Shown piece by piece: positions 10,692 through 21,253 of a stretch of DNA of 64,000 bases (position 1 is its first letter; each line of letters starts with the position of its first letter). The notes under the pieces are model-generated. The model had not been told where the DNA came from. It did not search any database and saw only the letters and a list, made by a program, of their open reading frames with translations. The stretch is from Diatrype stigma. Its lineage: Eukaryota > Ascomycota > Sordariomycetes > Xylariales > Diatrypaceae. Where the stretch lies: contig JAKJXP020000001.1 in assembly GCA_022225965.2 (NCBI GenBank), positions 124,001 to 188,000 of the forward strand, written 5' to 3'. A program made the translations under genes and the position numbers.

Positions 10692-12375
10692 ATGGAGCCC
10701 GAGAAAGAGACAATGGACACCGCTTCGGAGCAGGTCGAAGTGGTCAAGCAAGATGACGGGCAGCAGGGAGCCGCGCTCGTGATGCCGGCGAGCCTCGCCG
10801 CCCTCACCCAGGACGAATACAACAGCATCAGCCGGAAGGCCACATTGAAGATGGACATGACCATCATGCCCGTCATGACGATAATGTACATCCTCAACTA
10901 CCTCGACCGCCAGAACATCGCCAGCGCCAAGCTAGCCAACATTGAGGAGGAACTGGGCCTGAGCCCTGTGGAATACCAAACAGCCGTGAGGTAAGTTAAA
11001 TCAGCAGCCGCGAGATTTGGCTCTTGTGTGCTTCCCCGTGACGGACCGTCATGCTGATACTAATTCGTCCGGACTCGCAGCATCCTGTTTGTCGGTTACA
11101 TCTTGATGCAAGTGCCCTCGAACCTGATCGTGGGCAAGATCTCATGGCCGGGCATCTACATCTGCGGCGGCATGGCGGCGTGGGGCGTGGTCTCGGCCCT
11201 TATGGCGGTGGTCCACAACTACGCCGGCTTGCTGACGGCCCGAATCTTCCTGGGCATCATCGAAGCCATCTTCTTCCCCGGCGCGCTCTACTTCCTGTCG
11301 CTGTTCTACAACCGGAAGCAGATGGCATTCCGCACCGCCATCCTCTATTCGGGCTCCCAGCTTGGCAACGCTTTCGGAGGACTGTTTGCCATTGGAGTTT
11401 TACGACTTGATGGGTCACGTGGCATGTCTGGATGGCGTTGGGTAAGTCATCAAAAAACATACAGAAAGAAAGAAATTAAAAACGACCCTCATCGTGTCCC
11501 TGTTAGGCACTTATCATGTTCGGCACACTGACATTACCATACAGCTGTTCTTAGTCGAAGGCGTCCTGACGGTTGGTCTGTCGCTCATGTTCGCCCTTAT
11601 CCTTCCCAACTCCCACAAGCGGATCCTCGGCCTATCCAAGCTCGAATGCGAGTTCGTCGAGTGGAACTACATCTCGGATCAGGGCCAGGCCGACGACGTA
11701 AGCGAATTCACCGCAATGAAGGGGTTCTCCATGGCGCTGGTCGACCCGAAAACCTGGCTCCTGCTGGGCATCCTGTACATGACCTACGTGGTCGGCGCCG
11801 TGGTCAACTTCTTCCCGTCCGTCGTCGGCGGCCTCGGCTACGACCGCAACACGACCTACGGGCTCACGGCGCCGCCCTTCATCCTGTGCGTCATATGCAT
11901 GCTGATCAACGGGTTCCACTCGGACCGCACGCAGGAGCGGTTCCTGCACGTGGTGGTGCCGCTCGTCGTCACGCTCGTGGCCAACGTCATCGCCGTGTCG
12001 TCCCTCAACATCGCCGCCCGCTACGTCGCCATCATGCTCCTCCCCGCGTCGTTCTACTCGGCCGCCGTCGTCGTCCTGTCGTGGATCACGGCCAGCCTGG
12101 CGCGCCCCTCCGTCAAGCGCGCCGCCGCCATCGCCTTCATCAACGCCATGTGCAACACCCCCAACATCTGGGGCTCGTACCTGTACTTCGAGGCCCCCCG
12201 CTACGTCGTCGCCTTCATCGTCAACGTCGTTGCCACGGGGCTCGCCATCGGCTTCGCCGTCGCCACGCGCATCTACCTCCGCCGAGAGAACAGGAAGCTG
12301 GACCGGGGCCAGAGCATGGGCAAGCATGGACCGACTGGCGCGCAGATCGCGAGTGGTTACAGGTATACTTTGTAG
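10692..12375 (+). CDS. MFS transporter, DAL5/TNA1-like anion:cation symporter
   Basis: Exons 10692-10990, 11081-11441 and 11545-12375 (introns 90 and 103 nt) encode 496 aa. The first membrane segment begins MTIMPVMTIMYILNYLDRQN, with the LDRQNIASAK loop motif typical of the fungal allantoate/nicotinate/vitamin permease family. Exon 2 carries GYILMQVPSNLIVGK and ARIFLGIIEAIFFPGALYFL, both family signatures. Exon 3 encodes the second six-helix bundle, with FHSDRTQERF in a cytoplasmic loop, and ends in a charged tail. These plasma-membrane carriers import carboxylates, vitamins or ureides by proton symport; the substrate cannot be told. The position next to ketopantoate reductase makes pantothenate-like substrates thinkable but unproven. 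Frame and splice sites are unambiguous. Confidence 0.9.
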
Positions 12376-13007
12376 TTATGAAGGGGTATTTATGCGGCTG
12401 CCGCGGAGGCTTTTCTCAAGTGAATGAGCCACCATCTATGTACATGTCAGCTGTTTTTATGAGACCGAGTCGAATCTGGTCCAGGTAGTAGGTACATTGC
12501 AAATGGGCATTATGAACGATTTGAAGTACACTTATTAGGCACATGCGTGAAAATTTCGAACGCCCATGACACCAATCCTTCTGACCTGGAAGTAGTTGTG
12601 CGTAGATTAGAGGTATATCAGTTATTAATAACCAATCATGTAAGGTCCTTCAAAGTGGAAGAGGATGACTTTGAGATACAACTGGTTGTAATAGGGAATG
12701 AAATGGGAACCCTTCCTCTTGGTGAGCCAATGGCCCCTGATAAAGCCAAAATTACTGAACTAGGTGAATCACTTGCACTATATTATGCCTCGATTGTACA
12801 TTGGATGTACCCCTTGCATCCCTGTAAACATTCTATATATCAAGCTGCTGACCAATAGTACTTTTATGCAGCCCGTAATGTCTCCAAAGTACAGCTCGCA
12901 TGCCCCTTTATTGTTGCATCAAGTAATCAAACATGTGACAGGGGTAAATTAGAACGGAAGACCAAAAATATTTCCCGGGTAGAAAAGGTACACAAACAGG
13001 AATGCTT

Positions 13008-13040
<33 letters not shown>

Positions 13041-13405
13041 AAAAGCCCTGGTACCGGATTTCGAACCCAGTACCGTCAAAAGGTTGTCTTGCTTCCCCCT
13101 TATTCAGGCTTCCACAAGATGGCTGTTTTTCGGTAACATCAGTTTTGGCGGATGAACCACGATCCCGAGGGGACATCGTAGAACTGCACCTCCACTTTAG
13201 CTTGAAGGACTTTTTTTTATTTTGGTATTTAAGGTCACCTGTAGGTTGTGCCAGTTGTATGCCGGGAATTACCCACCCGTATTATTCGGACTGCCTGTTG
13301 TTAAATAATGGCGCTGTTATTCTAAATCCGTGGCCACCCTGTAGACCTCTATGTACATACCTATCTCTACTGCCGTAACATAGCCCTAGGCCCTGGCATA
13401 ACGTG
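12376..13405. other. Intergenic with 28-nt poly(A) tract
   Basis: About 1 kb. A run of 28 A (13011-13038) is followed by an imperfect hairpin (13050-13074) holding a B-box-like word on the minus strand. An open frame at 12547-12858 has no recognisable content and is not called. Confidence 0.5.
13011..13074. repeat. Poly(A)/poly(T) tract with tRNA-like T-arm hairpin
   Basis: 28 A residues on the plus strand adjoin GGTACCGG...CCAGTACC, an imperfect stem whose loop on the minus strand reads GGGTTCGAAATCC, close to a Pol III B box. No cloverleaf can be built upstream. It could be the remnant of a SINE-like element or chance. Confidence 0.35.
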
Positions 13406-14416
13406 TTATTGTTTCGATCTCGATGGCGCTTCTCGTTCTCTGCGACCCCATTCGCGCGCCGCCCTGGCTACTTGCAAGGCGGCTTCCTCGATCCTCTTGG
13501 CTTTTGCTACTACGCTCTGGTCCCTCTTGGACTCAGCACCTGCTCCTGCTGCAGTGGCGGCGCTCGTGCTGTTCTTCACCTGCTCTATCAACTTCAAAAC
13601 GGTGATGTAGTCCTCCCGCCTCGGCCCGCTATTATTCCCACCCTCCTCCCCCTTTCCCTTGTCCTTGTCCTTCGCATCCGACCTGCTGCGCTTCCTGCTC
13701 GACCGGCGGTAGGAGCACCGCTGCAGCGCATCGCAATCGTCACCCAGGCCGTCGTAGAGACAATTGCTGCAGGCATCCACGCCGTTCCCGCTACTGAGGC
13801 GCGGCGAGACGACGACGCACTCCCGCGAGATGCCCTTCCCCTCGCTGCAGCGGCTGCACCGGCCCACGCGGTCCAGGACCTCGCCGCGCTCGTACATCAT
13901 GATGGCCTCGACGACGGGCTCGCGGCGCACGTTCGGCCGCTCCCGCGAGCTGCGCCGCCGCCACGCCCGCCGGATCGGCATCGCGCCCAGCTGCCGGATC
14001 GCCGGCGTCCGCATCGGGCTCGCACCGCCACCACCGCCGCCGGCGCTGCCCGACGGCGGGGGCAGGCAGACCGGGTCGTACACGAAGTCCCAGACGTCCG
14101 GCGCCTTCTTGGACTCCTCCAGGTCGAACTTGAGCACGTCCGCCGCCTCCCAGTACCGCCCCCGCATCTCGTACCCGTCGGGGCTCTCCGACGGCGCCCT
14201 CGGCGGCCGGGAGGGCGCCCGGCAGCTCCGTGAAGACACGGTGGTGGAGTCCGACGCGGCACTGCTGCCGCCGTAGCCGCTGCCGCTGCCGCCGCCGTAG
14301 TCTTCGTCTGAGACCAGCTTGAGGTCGTCTAGGTCGGCGACATGCCGCTCCGGAAACGAATCGCCATATTCGATGTGCCGCAGCGTCATTTGCGCTAAGT
14401 ATCGTTGGTATGCCAT
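13406..14416 (-). CDS. DUF3716-type Cys-rich fungal protein
   Basis: Single-exon gene, 336 aa. Residues about 182-225 hold two matching cysteine sets, CSRCSEGKGISREC and CSNCLYDGLGDDC, each C-x2-C-x9-C, as in the fungal DUF3716 domain. That pattern suggests zinc binding, though the function of the family is unknown. Upstream are Gly/Ser-rich and Pro-rich low-complexity stretches (residues 35-85), and downstream a strongly basic RRSSRKRSRSD run near residue 255 that could serve as a nuclear localisation signal. The C-terminal third is helical with many Ala, Glu and Arg. The start is the first ATG of a long frame beginning MAYQRYLAQMTLRH. No related gene lies nearby. Confidence 0.75.
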   Translation of the reverse strand: MAYQRYLAQMTLRHIEYGDSFPERHVADLDDLKLVSDEDYGGGSGSGYGGSSAASDSTTVSSRSCRAPSRPPRAPSESPDGYEMRGRYWEAADVLKFDLEESKKAPDVWDFVYDPVCLPPPSGSAGGGGGGASPMRTPAIRQLGAMPIRRAWRRRSSRERPNVRREPVVEAIMMYERGEVLDRVGRCSRCSEGKGISRECVVVSPRLSSGNGVDACSNCLYDGLGDDCDALQRCSYRRSSRKRSRSDAKDKDKGKGEEGGNNSGPRREDYITVLKLIEQVKNSTSAATAAGAGAESKRDQSVVAKAKRIEEAALQVARAAREWGRREREAPSRSKQ

Positions 14417-16494
14417 TATTATAGTATATATTATAGTATAAATTAGGGGAAGACGAAGACGAAGACGAAAATGAAGACGACGAAAAAGCTACCGTGGGAC
14501 GACGACGAGGTGGATGAGCTACGGCGGGTGGGAAATGGACATGAAGCAGCTCGTTCTACAAAACTTTCGCATGGCTCGTTTCGGTTTTCTAAGGTGGTGT
14601 GTTTGCTTACCCCAGATTTAGGCGTGGAGAAGCCTGAAAGCTCTAAGCAAAATAGTTACGTATTTCCTCCCAATGGGCATGCGGTAGCTGGACAACTTTG
14701 GGCGCCGTCGGCCAGGCCCAGGTCCAAGTGGTCTAGGTAGCTTGCTACAGATGTCATTCATTCCCCATCTCAGTCCCCGGATTGTCAACTCGCTAGTTAC
14801 TACGTAGCAGGGTCACGCGAGATTCGCTGGCAGGCCGAATCCATTGCCTTCTATAGATAGCAACTGCAGATAAGTAGTTGCCATCGTAGAAGCCCGACAG
14901 GGCGGGAGAGAAAGAAAAGCTGGGAAATATTATGGGGCCCATTGTTGTTTCACGGAATCCTCCATCCCCAACTTCCAGTGTAACTAGAGTCTAGTGCTCA
15001 CTCAACGTTAGGCCTTTCCCCGGACCATCTAGCTAGCTGCTACTAGTACAGGCAAACTTTACGGCGGCAGCCCCCACGGACACCACGCGCGCAAAGACCG
15101 ACTAATAGTAGTTAGCTTGGTGGAGCAGGATGCCAGCTCTGCGAAGGGGGTGAAGGGGGGTGAAGGAAATCGGCACCCAAGGATCTCGGCGCTTCAGAGT
15201 GTCAGGTGATTCTGCAGGTCATCGAGACGTGACATGAAATCAGTGTCGTATTTGCTTCTTCAGCAAAGGAGAGCAACTCGAAAGGATTCTCGTTGGAACA
15301 CTGCGGGATATATGTATGTACCGACACGTAGTCGGTAGTGTAGGGCAGCTGGGGTCGCCCACTAAGAATAGATTGGCAATGTGCAAAAGTAGATCACATT
15401 CCACGTGGGTGGTTCCCGGGACAAGATAGACGTAGACATCGAGGTAGAGCAAACAACTCGGGCCGTAGGCGTGGTTAGACGTGGTTGCCGATTTGACCTT
15501 TCCCTGACTTATAAGTTACTCTCGAAATGTCGGTCAGACAGCTCGTCCAAGTTTATTTAGACTCTTCTCGTGTCACCTTCTGTTCTCCTGACAACTGCTA
15601 CGCCGTACACGCACCGCTCGACAAAGAATCTTGCTTTCAGAGCGTTAACCGGGCATAGTCAAATAGGAAGAGAGGGAGACGGTGGAGTTGACTCCATCGC
15701 TCGGGAGGCACTATACCAGATCGCCACTTTTTAGTCTAATCCCCGTTCCTATGCTAGTTCACATGAAGGTCCGTGGGGGTATGGTTAGAGGCTAGGCGTG
15801 ATGCGTTCATTGGGGCCCCGTCAGCCCGTCGGGATACGTGGGGGAGCGGGGAAGGGGTGTTGAGACTAGGGGGGGCCGAGACTAGGCAGGTAAACGCAGG
15901 AGCCGAGAATTACAAGGTTGACGAGCCTCAGTTCAGCTACCAGCTTCGGGTAATTTTTAGGATAGGATATACTAACGTAAACACGGGGAACATGTATCAG
16001 CTCTGATAAATTTTAACAGAAACTCTATTTTTATGATCCTAAAACATGAGACGGTTCTTTGATTTCACACCTGTAGCAAGGTGGGAGGAGTATAGGCTGA
16101 AGAGGAAACAAGATGAAAATAAGACGAAACGGAGGATGAAGAGAATATTGAAGGATCCATACCTGTTATAGAATGTGGTTTGCTGAGTATATTAGCGTAC
16201 TCGGTAAGATATATAAAGACTAACAGCTACCCGAGGCGGGAAGAAGCTAGGAAGACCCTTGTGCTATTATCTCTAACTTAGTCCGTCACCAGTTCAGAGT
16301 GAACGATTCAGGGACTATTATACTTTGCAACTTGAACATCTTACCTGTTTAACTTTACCCTTTTTCGAAAGGAAAAAAGGTCCCGGCGTCGCCATCTGCT
16401 CGCATATTCCACCACCCTCTCTCCCTTTACCTCCTCTTCTTATCTTCCATTAAGCACTATAACACACATACACACTCGTACACATATATACACC
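14417..16494. other. Intergenic, no gene seen
   Basis: 2.1 kb spacer between the DUF3716 gene and the aldolase, divergently oriented. Short frames only. The 150 bp before 16495 are pyrimidine-rich, as is common for fungal core promoters. Confidence 0.6.
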
Positions 16495-17472
16495 ATGGCT
16501 CCATCCGCCAACGGCACCACGGCCCCATCCGGCTCCTCACCACCATCCACCCTAGCCCCCGGCTTCTACGTCCCGACCGTCGCCTTCTTCACGCCCGGCG
16601 ACGACGACACCATCGACGAGGCCACGACGACCTCGCACGCAATCCGGCTCGCGCAGGCGGGCGTGACGGGGCTCGTGACGCACGGCTCCAACGGCGAGGC
16701 CGTGCACCTGGACCACGAGGAGCGGATCCGGGTCACGCGGCTGACGCGCGCCGCCCTCGACGCCCACGGCTACGGCCACGTGCCCGTCATCGTCGGGTGC
16801 GGGGCCCAGAGCACGCGCGAGACCATCCAGCTGTGCCGGGAGGCCGGCGCCGCGGGGGGCTCGCACGCGCTGGTGCTGCCGCCCGCCTACTACGGGTCGC
16901 TGCTGACGCCGGCGCTGATCGCCTCCCACTTCCGGGCCGTGGCCGACGCGTCGCCGGTGCCGATCCTGATCTACAACTTCCCGGCGGCCTGCGGCGGGCT
17001 GGACCTCAGCTCGGACGCCATCCTGGCGCTGGCGCGGCACCCCAACATCGTCGGCGTGAAGCTGACCTGCGGCAACACGGGCAAGCTGGCGCGCGTGGCG
17101 GCCGGCACGGCCGGCACGGGCTTCCGCACGTTCGGCGGCAGCGCCGACTTCACCGTCCAGACGCTGGCCGTGGGCGGCCACGGCATCATCGGCGGCCTGG
17201 CCAACGTGGCGCCGCGCGCCTGCCTCGAGGTCATGCGCCTCTGGGAGGCGGGCCAGCACGAGAAGGCGAGGGCCGCCCAGGCCGTCGTCGCCCGCGGCGA
17301 CTGGACCGCCATCCAGGGCGGCTTCGTGTCCGTCAAGGTCGGCCTGCAGAAGTACTTCGGGTACGGCGGCGAGCCCCGGAAGCCGTGCGCCCTGCCCGAG
17401 GGCGGCAAGCTGACGGCGCAGGAGGAGGGCTTCGCGGAGCTGGTCGACCTGGAGAAGTCGCTCTCGTCATGA
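16495..17472 (+). CDS. DapA-family class I aldolase (2-keto-3-deoxy sugar acid aldolase-like)
   Basis: Single exon, 325 aa, dihydrodipicolinate synthase/N-acetylneuraminate lyase superfamily. After a 20-residue Ser/Pro/Thr start comes a TIM barrel with the G-x-x-GE motif GSNGE (residues 64-68), YNFP with the catalytic Tyr160, and VGVKLTCGN with the Schiff-base Lys189. All expected catalytic residues are present. Fungal members include 2-keto-3-deoxy-L-galactonate aldolase (LGA1/GaaC) and proteins of unknown substrate; lysine synthesis is excluded because fungi use the aminoadipate route. A DgoD-like dehydratase, SDR and polyol-type dehydrogenase follow within 8 kb, which favours cleavage of a 2-keto-3-deoxy sugar acid to pyruvate and an aldehyde. 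Very high GC, with wobble positions almost all G or C. Confidence 0.88.
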   Translation: MAPSANGTTAPSGSSPPSTLAPGFYVPTVAFFTPGDDDTIDEATTTSHAIRLAQAGVTGLVTHGSNGEAVHLDHEERIRVTRLTRAALDAHGYGHVPVIVGCGAQSTRETIQLCREAGAAGGSHALVLPPAYYGSLLTPALIASHFRAVADASPVPILIYNFPAACGGLDLSSDAILALARHPNIVGVKLTCGNTGKLARVAAGTAGTGFRTFGGSADFTVQTLAVGGHGIIGGLANVAPRACLEVMRLWEAGQHEKARAAQAVVARGDWTAIQGGFVSVKVGLQKYFGYGGEPRKPCALPEGGKLTAQEEGFAELVDLEKSLSS

Positions 17473-17819
17473 CATGCATTGGAACGAATGGATGAATAAA
17501 TAGTTACATAGCTTAGAATACCCAAGAAGGAATCCACGCCGACAGATGAGAGCATTGAAGACAGAAGTCTTACCTATTCCTTGGTGTTACTTGTTTTGCC
17601 TCGTACGTCGCGTCGAGCATGTCGTGAAACTACACGGCATGTATCCCATTTGACCCACAGGCATTGTGATCACGAGGCGACTAGAATGCTACCATGGGCT
17701 TCGCACGTATGAGACATGGTCTTGCGGATGCTGCGAACATGTTGATCATTAGGTTTGTGAGCATTTATCAAGACATGCCTCTTGATGACTAATTCGATGA
17801 TCCATTGACTTTATGTATT
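17473..17819. other. Intergenic, 3' flanks
   Basis: 347 bp between the aldolase 3' end and the 3' end of the kinase pseudogene. Nothing distinct. Confidence 0.5.
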
Positions 17820-19070
17820 TACTCTTATCCCACAAACCCCTTCAGCAACGCAAAAAGGCCATTACGCCCCGGGTCAGGGCAGTTCCTCCACCCCTCGCCG
17901 CCGACGTAGATCGAGCGGCCCAGATCCGCCTGCATGCCCTTGGTGCTATCGCAGCCCCTTTCCGATGCCCCCACCGCCTGGGCCCAGATCGCCACCATGG
18001 CCGGTCGAGGTTGCTCGACCGCGCTGTCCCAGTCTTGTTCGCGGGGACCGTGTGCGAGTTCGTTGATATAAATGGCGTACAGCACGCCCGAGGTCCCGTC
18101 CATGCTCTTTTCGACCACGTGGGCGATGTTCGCTACGAGCTGGACGGCATCGCTGGTGGTGGTTTGATACCAATGTCGATGTCGATGTTGATGGTAAGCT
18201 TGGCTTTGAGACACAGGCCGCACTCGCCTTCGCCGACGAGGGTGTCGTATTGCGTAACTTCGGGTTCGGCATCTATCACGTTCTTGAGCCCTTGTGCGGT
18301 CACGTCTTGATTTTGTGTGTGGTCGACTATAGTTACATGACATCATCTTCGAGTTAGTCATTGTCGACCAAAGCGAGCAAGAGATAAACCAAAAAAATAC
18401 CCTATCCTTAGTGTTCTTTGCGTGCTATTCAAGACTTACCTTGGAGGTTACTCTGCGTCCTCTCTGCACCGAACCCAACTTCCTCCATGCTGGCGAGACC
18501 TTGTGGCTTTCCCCGGGTCCAGTCTTCGGTAGGCGCTGGTGGGAGCCAGCCGTTGGCCGCAACGGCCATGTCGAGGAGTTTGACAAACTGGTCGTCTAAG
18601 ACCTTGAAGAGCGTCGCGCTGAATCCCAGGCCAATCAGACTCGACATGTAGGTACCGCTCAGCACCCTCACCGCCCTGATCCCATCTGCTGCGGTTACTG
18701 TTGCTGTTATCGGAGAGCTGTTTGGATACCTCCGTCGTAACAGCGCCCATCTCCAGCTAGCTCAGCCCGCCCAGGTTGTTGCACATCAGAGTGACATGCT
18801 CACCACTGTCGATCTGGACGCACCCCCTATCGCTATCCGAGGTATCGAGGAGCTTCTGGAGCAGTGTCTGCAGCAGAACCTGAGAGATCGGTCCTAACGC
18901 GCCCGAAGCCCTCTTCGTTATGTATCCCCATTCCTCCCGCACCGCGAGCCGTCGTCAGAGCCTCCGCGGAGTAGACGGTCTTGTTAGCCTGGTCGACTAC
19001 CACGGCAGGGTTGACTACGGCGAGAGACTCAGTGTTCCTTGCACGAGGGCCTCGACGTCATTGCTTAGAT
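17820..19070 (-). pseudogene. Dihydroxyacetone (triose) kinase, degenerate
   Basis: Minus-strand remnants in DAK order: ANKTVYS (start of DhaK), GGMGIHNEEGFGRV, VTLMCNNLGGLS, LEMGAVTTEVSKQL, AVRVLSGTYMSSLIGLGFSA, then the DhaL part with YDTLVGEGECGLCLK and EKSMDGTSGVLYAIYINELA. Lesions: about 150 codons are missing between the N-terminal piece and GMGIHNE; the frame shifts after GFGRVRTD; TAG interrupts GGLS/LEMG; the frame shifts before AVRVLS and again after the LCLK segment. The DhaL metal site, normally GDGDCG, reads GEGECG. A GTAAGT donor near 18434 may mark an old intron. Active enzymes phosphorylate dihydroxyacetone or glyceraldehyde, the C3 product expected from the neighbouring aldolase. 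Not functional as read. Confidence 0.85.
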
Positions 19071-19948
19071 GCTTTGTTGTACATGGCAAGCAAGTCTTAG
19101 TCAGCGCGAGTCGCCAAAGCGCCCGAGAGACATCGTTTTTGACAGCATACCGAAGGACATCGTAGTATTTTGATGGTATACGTAGGGGATGGTCGAATAT
19201 ACGTTATTTGATGGCGTCTTGGGTATTATAGAAAGGGGTTCGTCGAATGTTTTGCTCGAAGAAGGGGTTCAAGGAATCCACAAATCGATGAATCACGCAG
19301 GCTGTCAATCTACCTACTTGAGCTGAAGGAATGGTGTCAAAAGGAGCATTGGAATTTACTGTATCATTACCATATTTCTATATTCACTATACTGTATCTC
19401 GGCGTACCCTGTCGGATTCAACCTACCTGGCGCAGAACCTCTGATGCCCTCATATCACCAAACCCCATATCCCCATCGCGCAGAGCTCGCCTCCTTGTTG
19501 CTTGCCATCTCGTCCTCCCCCCTTTCCCCAATCACCAGTTTGACTTACACTCCTTCGCATCTGTCATAGTGAATGCCTAGCTCCCTGGATATGTCAGCAG
19601 GCAGCATGACCCCCAACCACCCCCATCCATTCGGTAAAGCGATAACATCCGTAGACTTTCCTGGTCATAAAGCAGTTGCTGCGCCTCCTGGGAACGTAAA
19701 GTCATGTATGCAGCCATGCATCCGTTCCCAGTAGGGTATTCTGTTGCTATGTACCTAAGCGACCACGGGCTTCCCCCACCCCCACCGTGCTAGACCCCCA
19801 CGTCAACACGAAGCGAGGGGCTGATGGATTCGATGTCCCGATCGGGAAATAGCAGGGGTTGGTGGGCCAATTGTGGTTCTCCATAGTTCTCCCCGCATCT
19901 CGGCTTGATCTGCTCCACGACCCCTCCATAACCCCTCCACGAGCCCCG

Positions 19949-19978
19949 TATAACACCCTATAACACCCTATAACACCC
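19949..19978. repeat. Minisatellite (TATAACACCC)x3
   Basis: Three perfect 10-bp copies in direct tandem, about 370 bp upstream of the SDR start. Confidence 0.9.
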
Positions 19979-20055
19979 CACATTTGCTCAGCTTGGAGAA
20001 GCTTCCTCGGTCATTTCTTGGTTGCGGGATGTGACTGTATGTCAGGTGCTCCGAC

Positions 20056-20106
20056 CGGCCTGGAATCGGCAGGCATGGAATCGGCATGGAACCGGCATGG
20101 AACCGG
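20056..20106. repeat. Degenerate 12-bp repeats, CGGCATGGAAYC type
   Basis: About four near-identical copies alternate GGAATCGGC and GGAACCGGC with CAT spacers, 240-290 bp upstream of the SDR start. The internal CGG-N-CCGG-like symmetry could offer Zn2Cys6 regulator sites, but this is inference. Confidence 0.7.
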
Positions 20107-20345
20107 TCCTGCATTAGTTAGGCGTCTCGTCTTACAAAGCGGGTAGATGTCGGGCGGGAGTTTTTGCCAAATTGAGATCATAGACAAAAGGAAAAGCAAT
20201 GGGACATCGTATAATCCGCCGATATTATTGTCATGCTGCCTATTTGGCAATGTTAGGCACTTAGTCACCTAGATAACTCACACATCCATCTTCGAGAGAC
20301 AGAGAGATATACATACAGCACAGGTATATTCACAGGCAGCACACC

Positions 20346-21253
20346 ATGGCACCATCGTATCTCGAGTGGTTGTTCTCGCTCGAAGGCCACCTGGCCGTCA
20401 TCACGGGCGGAACCCGGGGCATCGGGCAGGCCATGGCGTTCGCCCTCGCCGGCGCGGGCTCCGACATCATCCTCATCCAGCGGGACGAGACGAACCAGGA
20501 GACGAGGCAGAAGATCGAGGCGCTCGGCCGCAAGGCCTTCATCTACACGGCCGACCTGTTGTCGCAAGACGCCGTGGCCGGGCTCTCGAAGCGCATCCTG
20601 GCCGACGGTCACGACGTTGACATCCTGGTCACCTGCGCCGGCATCCAGAGGCGGCATCCGGCGCACGTGTTCCCCGAGTCCGATTGGGATGATGTAAGTC
20701 TCAGCTTTTCGCGCAACTTTCTCTCTCCTCCTACCCACCCCCCCTTTCTCTACCGGTCGACGGACCAACTGGTTAGCTGGCTGGCTGACACGAAAAACCA
20801 ATATTTCAGGTCCTCCAAGTCAACCTCAAGACCTGCTGGACGCTCTGCCGGGACTTCGGGGCGTACTTTCTGACGCGCACGCCGGACGCGACGGGGCGGC
20901 GCGGGGCCATCATCAACGTGGCGTCGCTGGTGTCGTTCCAGGGCGGGATCAACGTGCCGGCGTACGCGGCGGCCAAGGGCGGCATCGCGCAGGTGACCAA
21001 GGCGCTGTCGAACCAGTGGGCCGCCGACGGCATCAACGTCAACGCCATCGCGCCGGGGTACGTGACCACGGACATGAACGAGGCGCTGATCGCCGACCCC
21101 AAGCGTTCCGCCAGCATCCTGGAGCGCATCCCCATGGGCCGCTGGGCCACCCCCCAGGACTTCGAGGGCGCCACAGTCTTCCTCGCCGGCGCCGCCTGCC
21201 GGTACGTCAGCGGCGAGATCCTGACTGTCGACGGGGGCTGGATGGGGCGGTGA
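20346..21253 (+). CDS. SDR oxidoreductase, KduD-like (2-deoxy-D-gluconate 3-dehydrogenase type)
   Basis: Exons 20346-20693 and 20810-21253 (116-nt intron) encode 263 aa, the normal length of a classical short-chain dehydrogenase. The NAD(P)-binding motif is TGGTRGIG (residues 20-27). [10 protein letters not shown] follows the NAG-type position with Cys-Ala in place of Asn-Ala. Exon 2 holds [12 protein letters not shown] with catalytic Ser155, AYAAAKGG with Tyr168 and Lys172, and [13 protein letters not shown]. The C-terminus ends [14 protein letters not shown], a standard family ending. The overall pattern ([12 protein letters not shown] start, RYVSGE end) is closest to KduD-like enzymes acting on keto-deoxy sugar acids. 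Its place between aldolase and dehydratase agrees with this. Confidence 0.88.

Larger units (their letters stand above)
19071..20345. other. Intergenic with short tandem repeats
   Basis: 1.3 kb upstream of the SDR gene. It holds three copies of TATAACACCC (19949-19978) and about four degenerate copies of CGGCATGGAAYC (about 20056-20106), listed separately. No gene seen. Confidence 0.55.

Noticed and set aside
12547..12858. 103-aa plus-strand frame
   Set aside because: No recognisable family, AT-rich codons unlike neighbours, no conserved start or splice context.
13050..13125. Possible minus-strand tRNA with T-arm-like hairpin
   Set aside because: No acceptor, D or anticodon arm can be folded; the T loop has an extra base. 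Kept only as a repeat-like observation.
18429..18671. An intact small gene with LSGTY motif
   Set aside because: It is only one frame-fragment of the degenerate dihydroxyacetone kinase.
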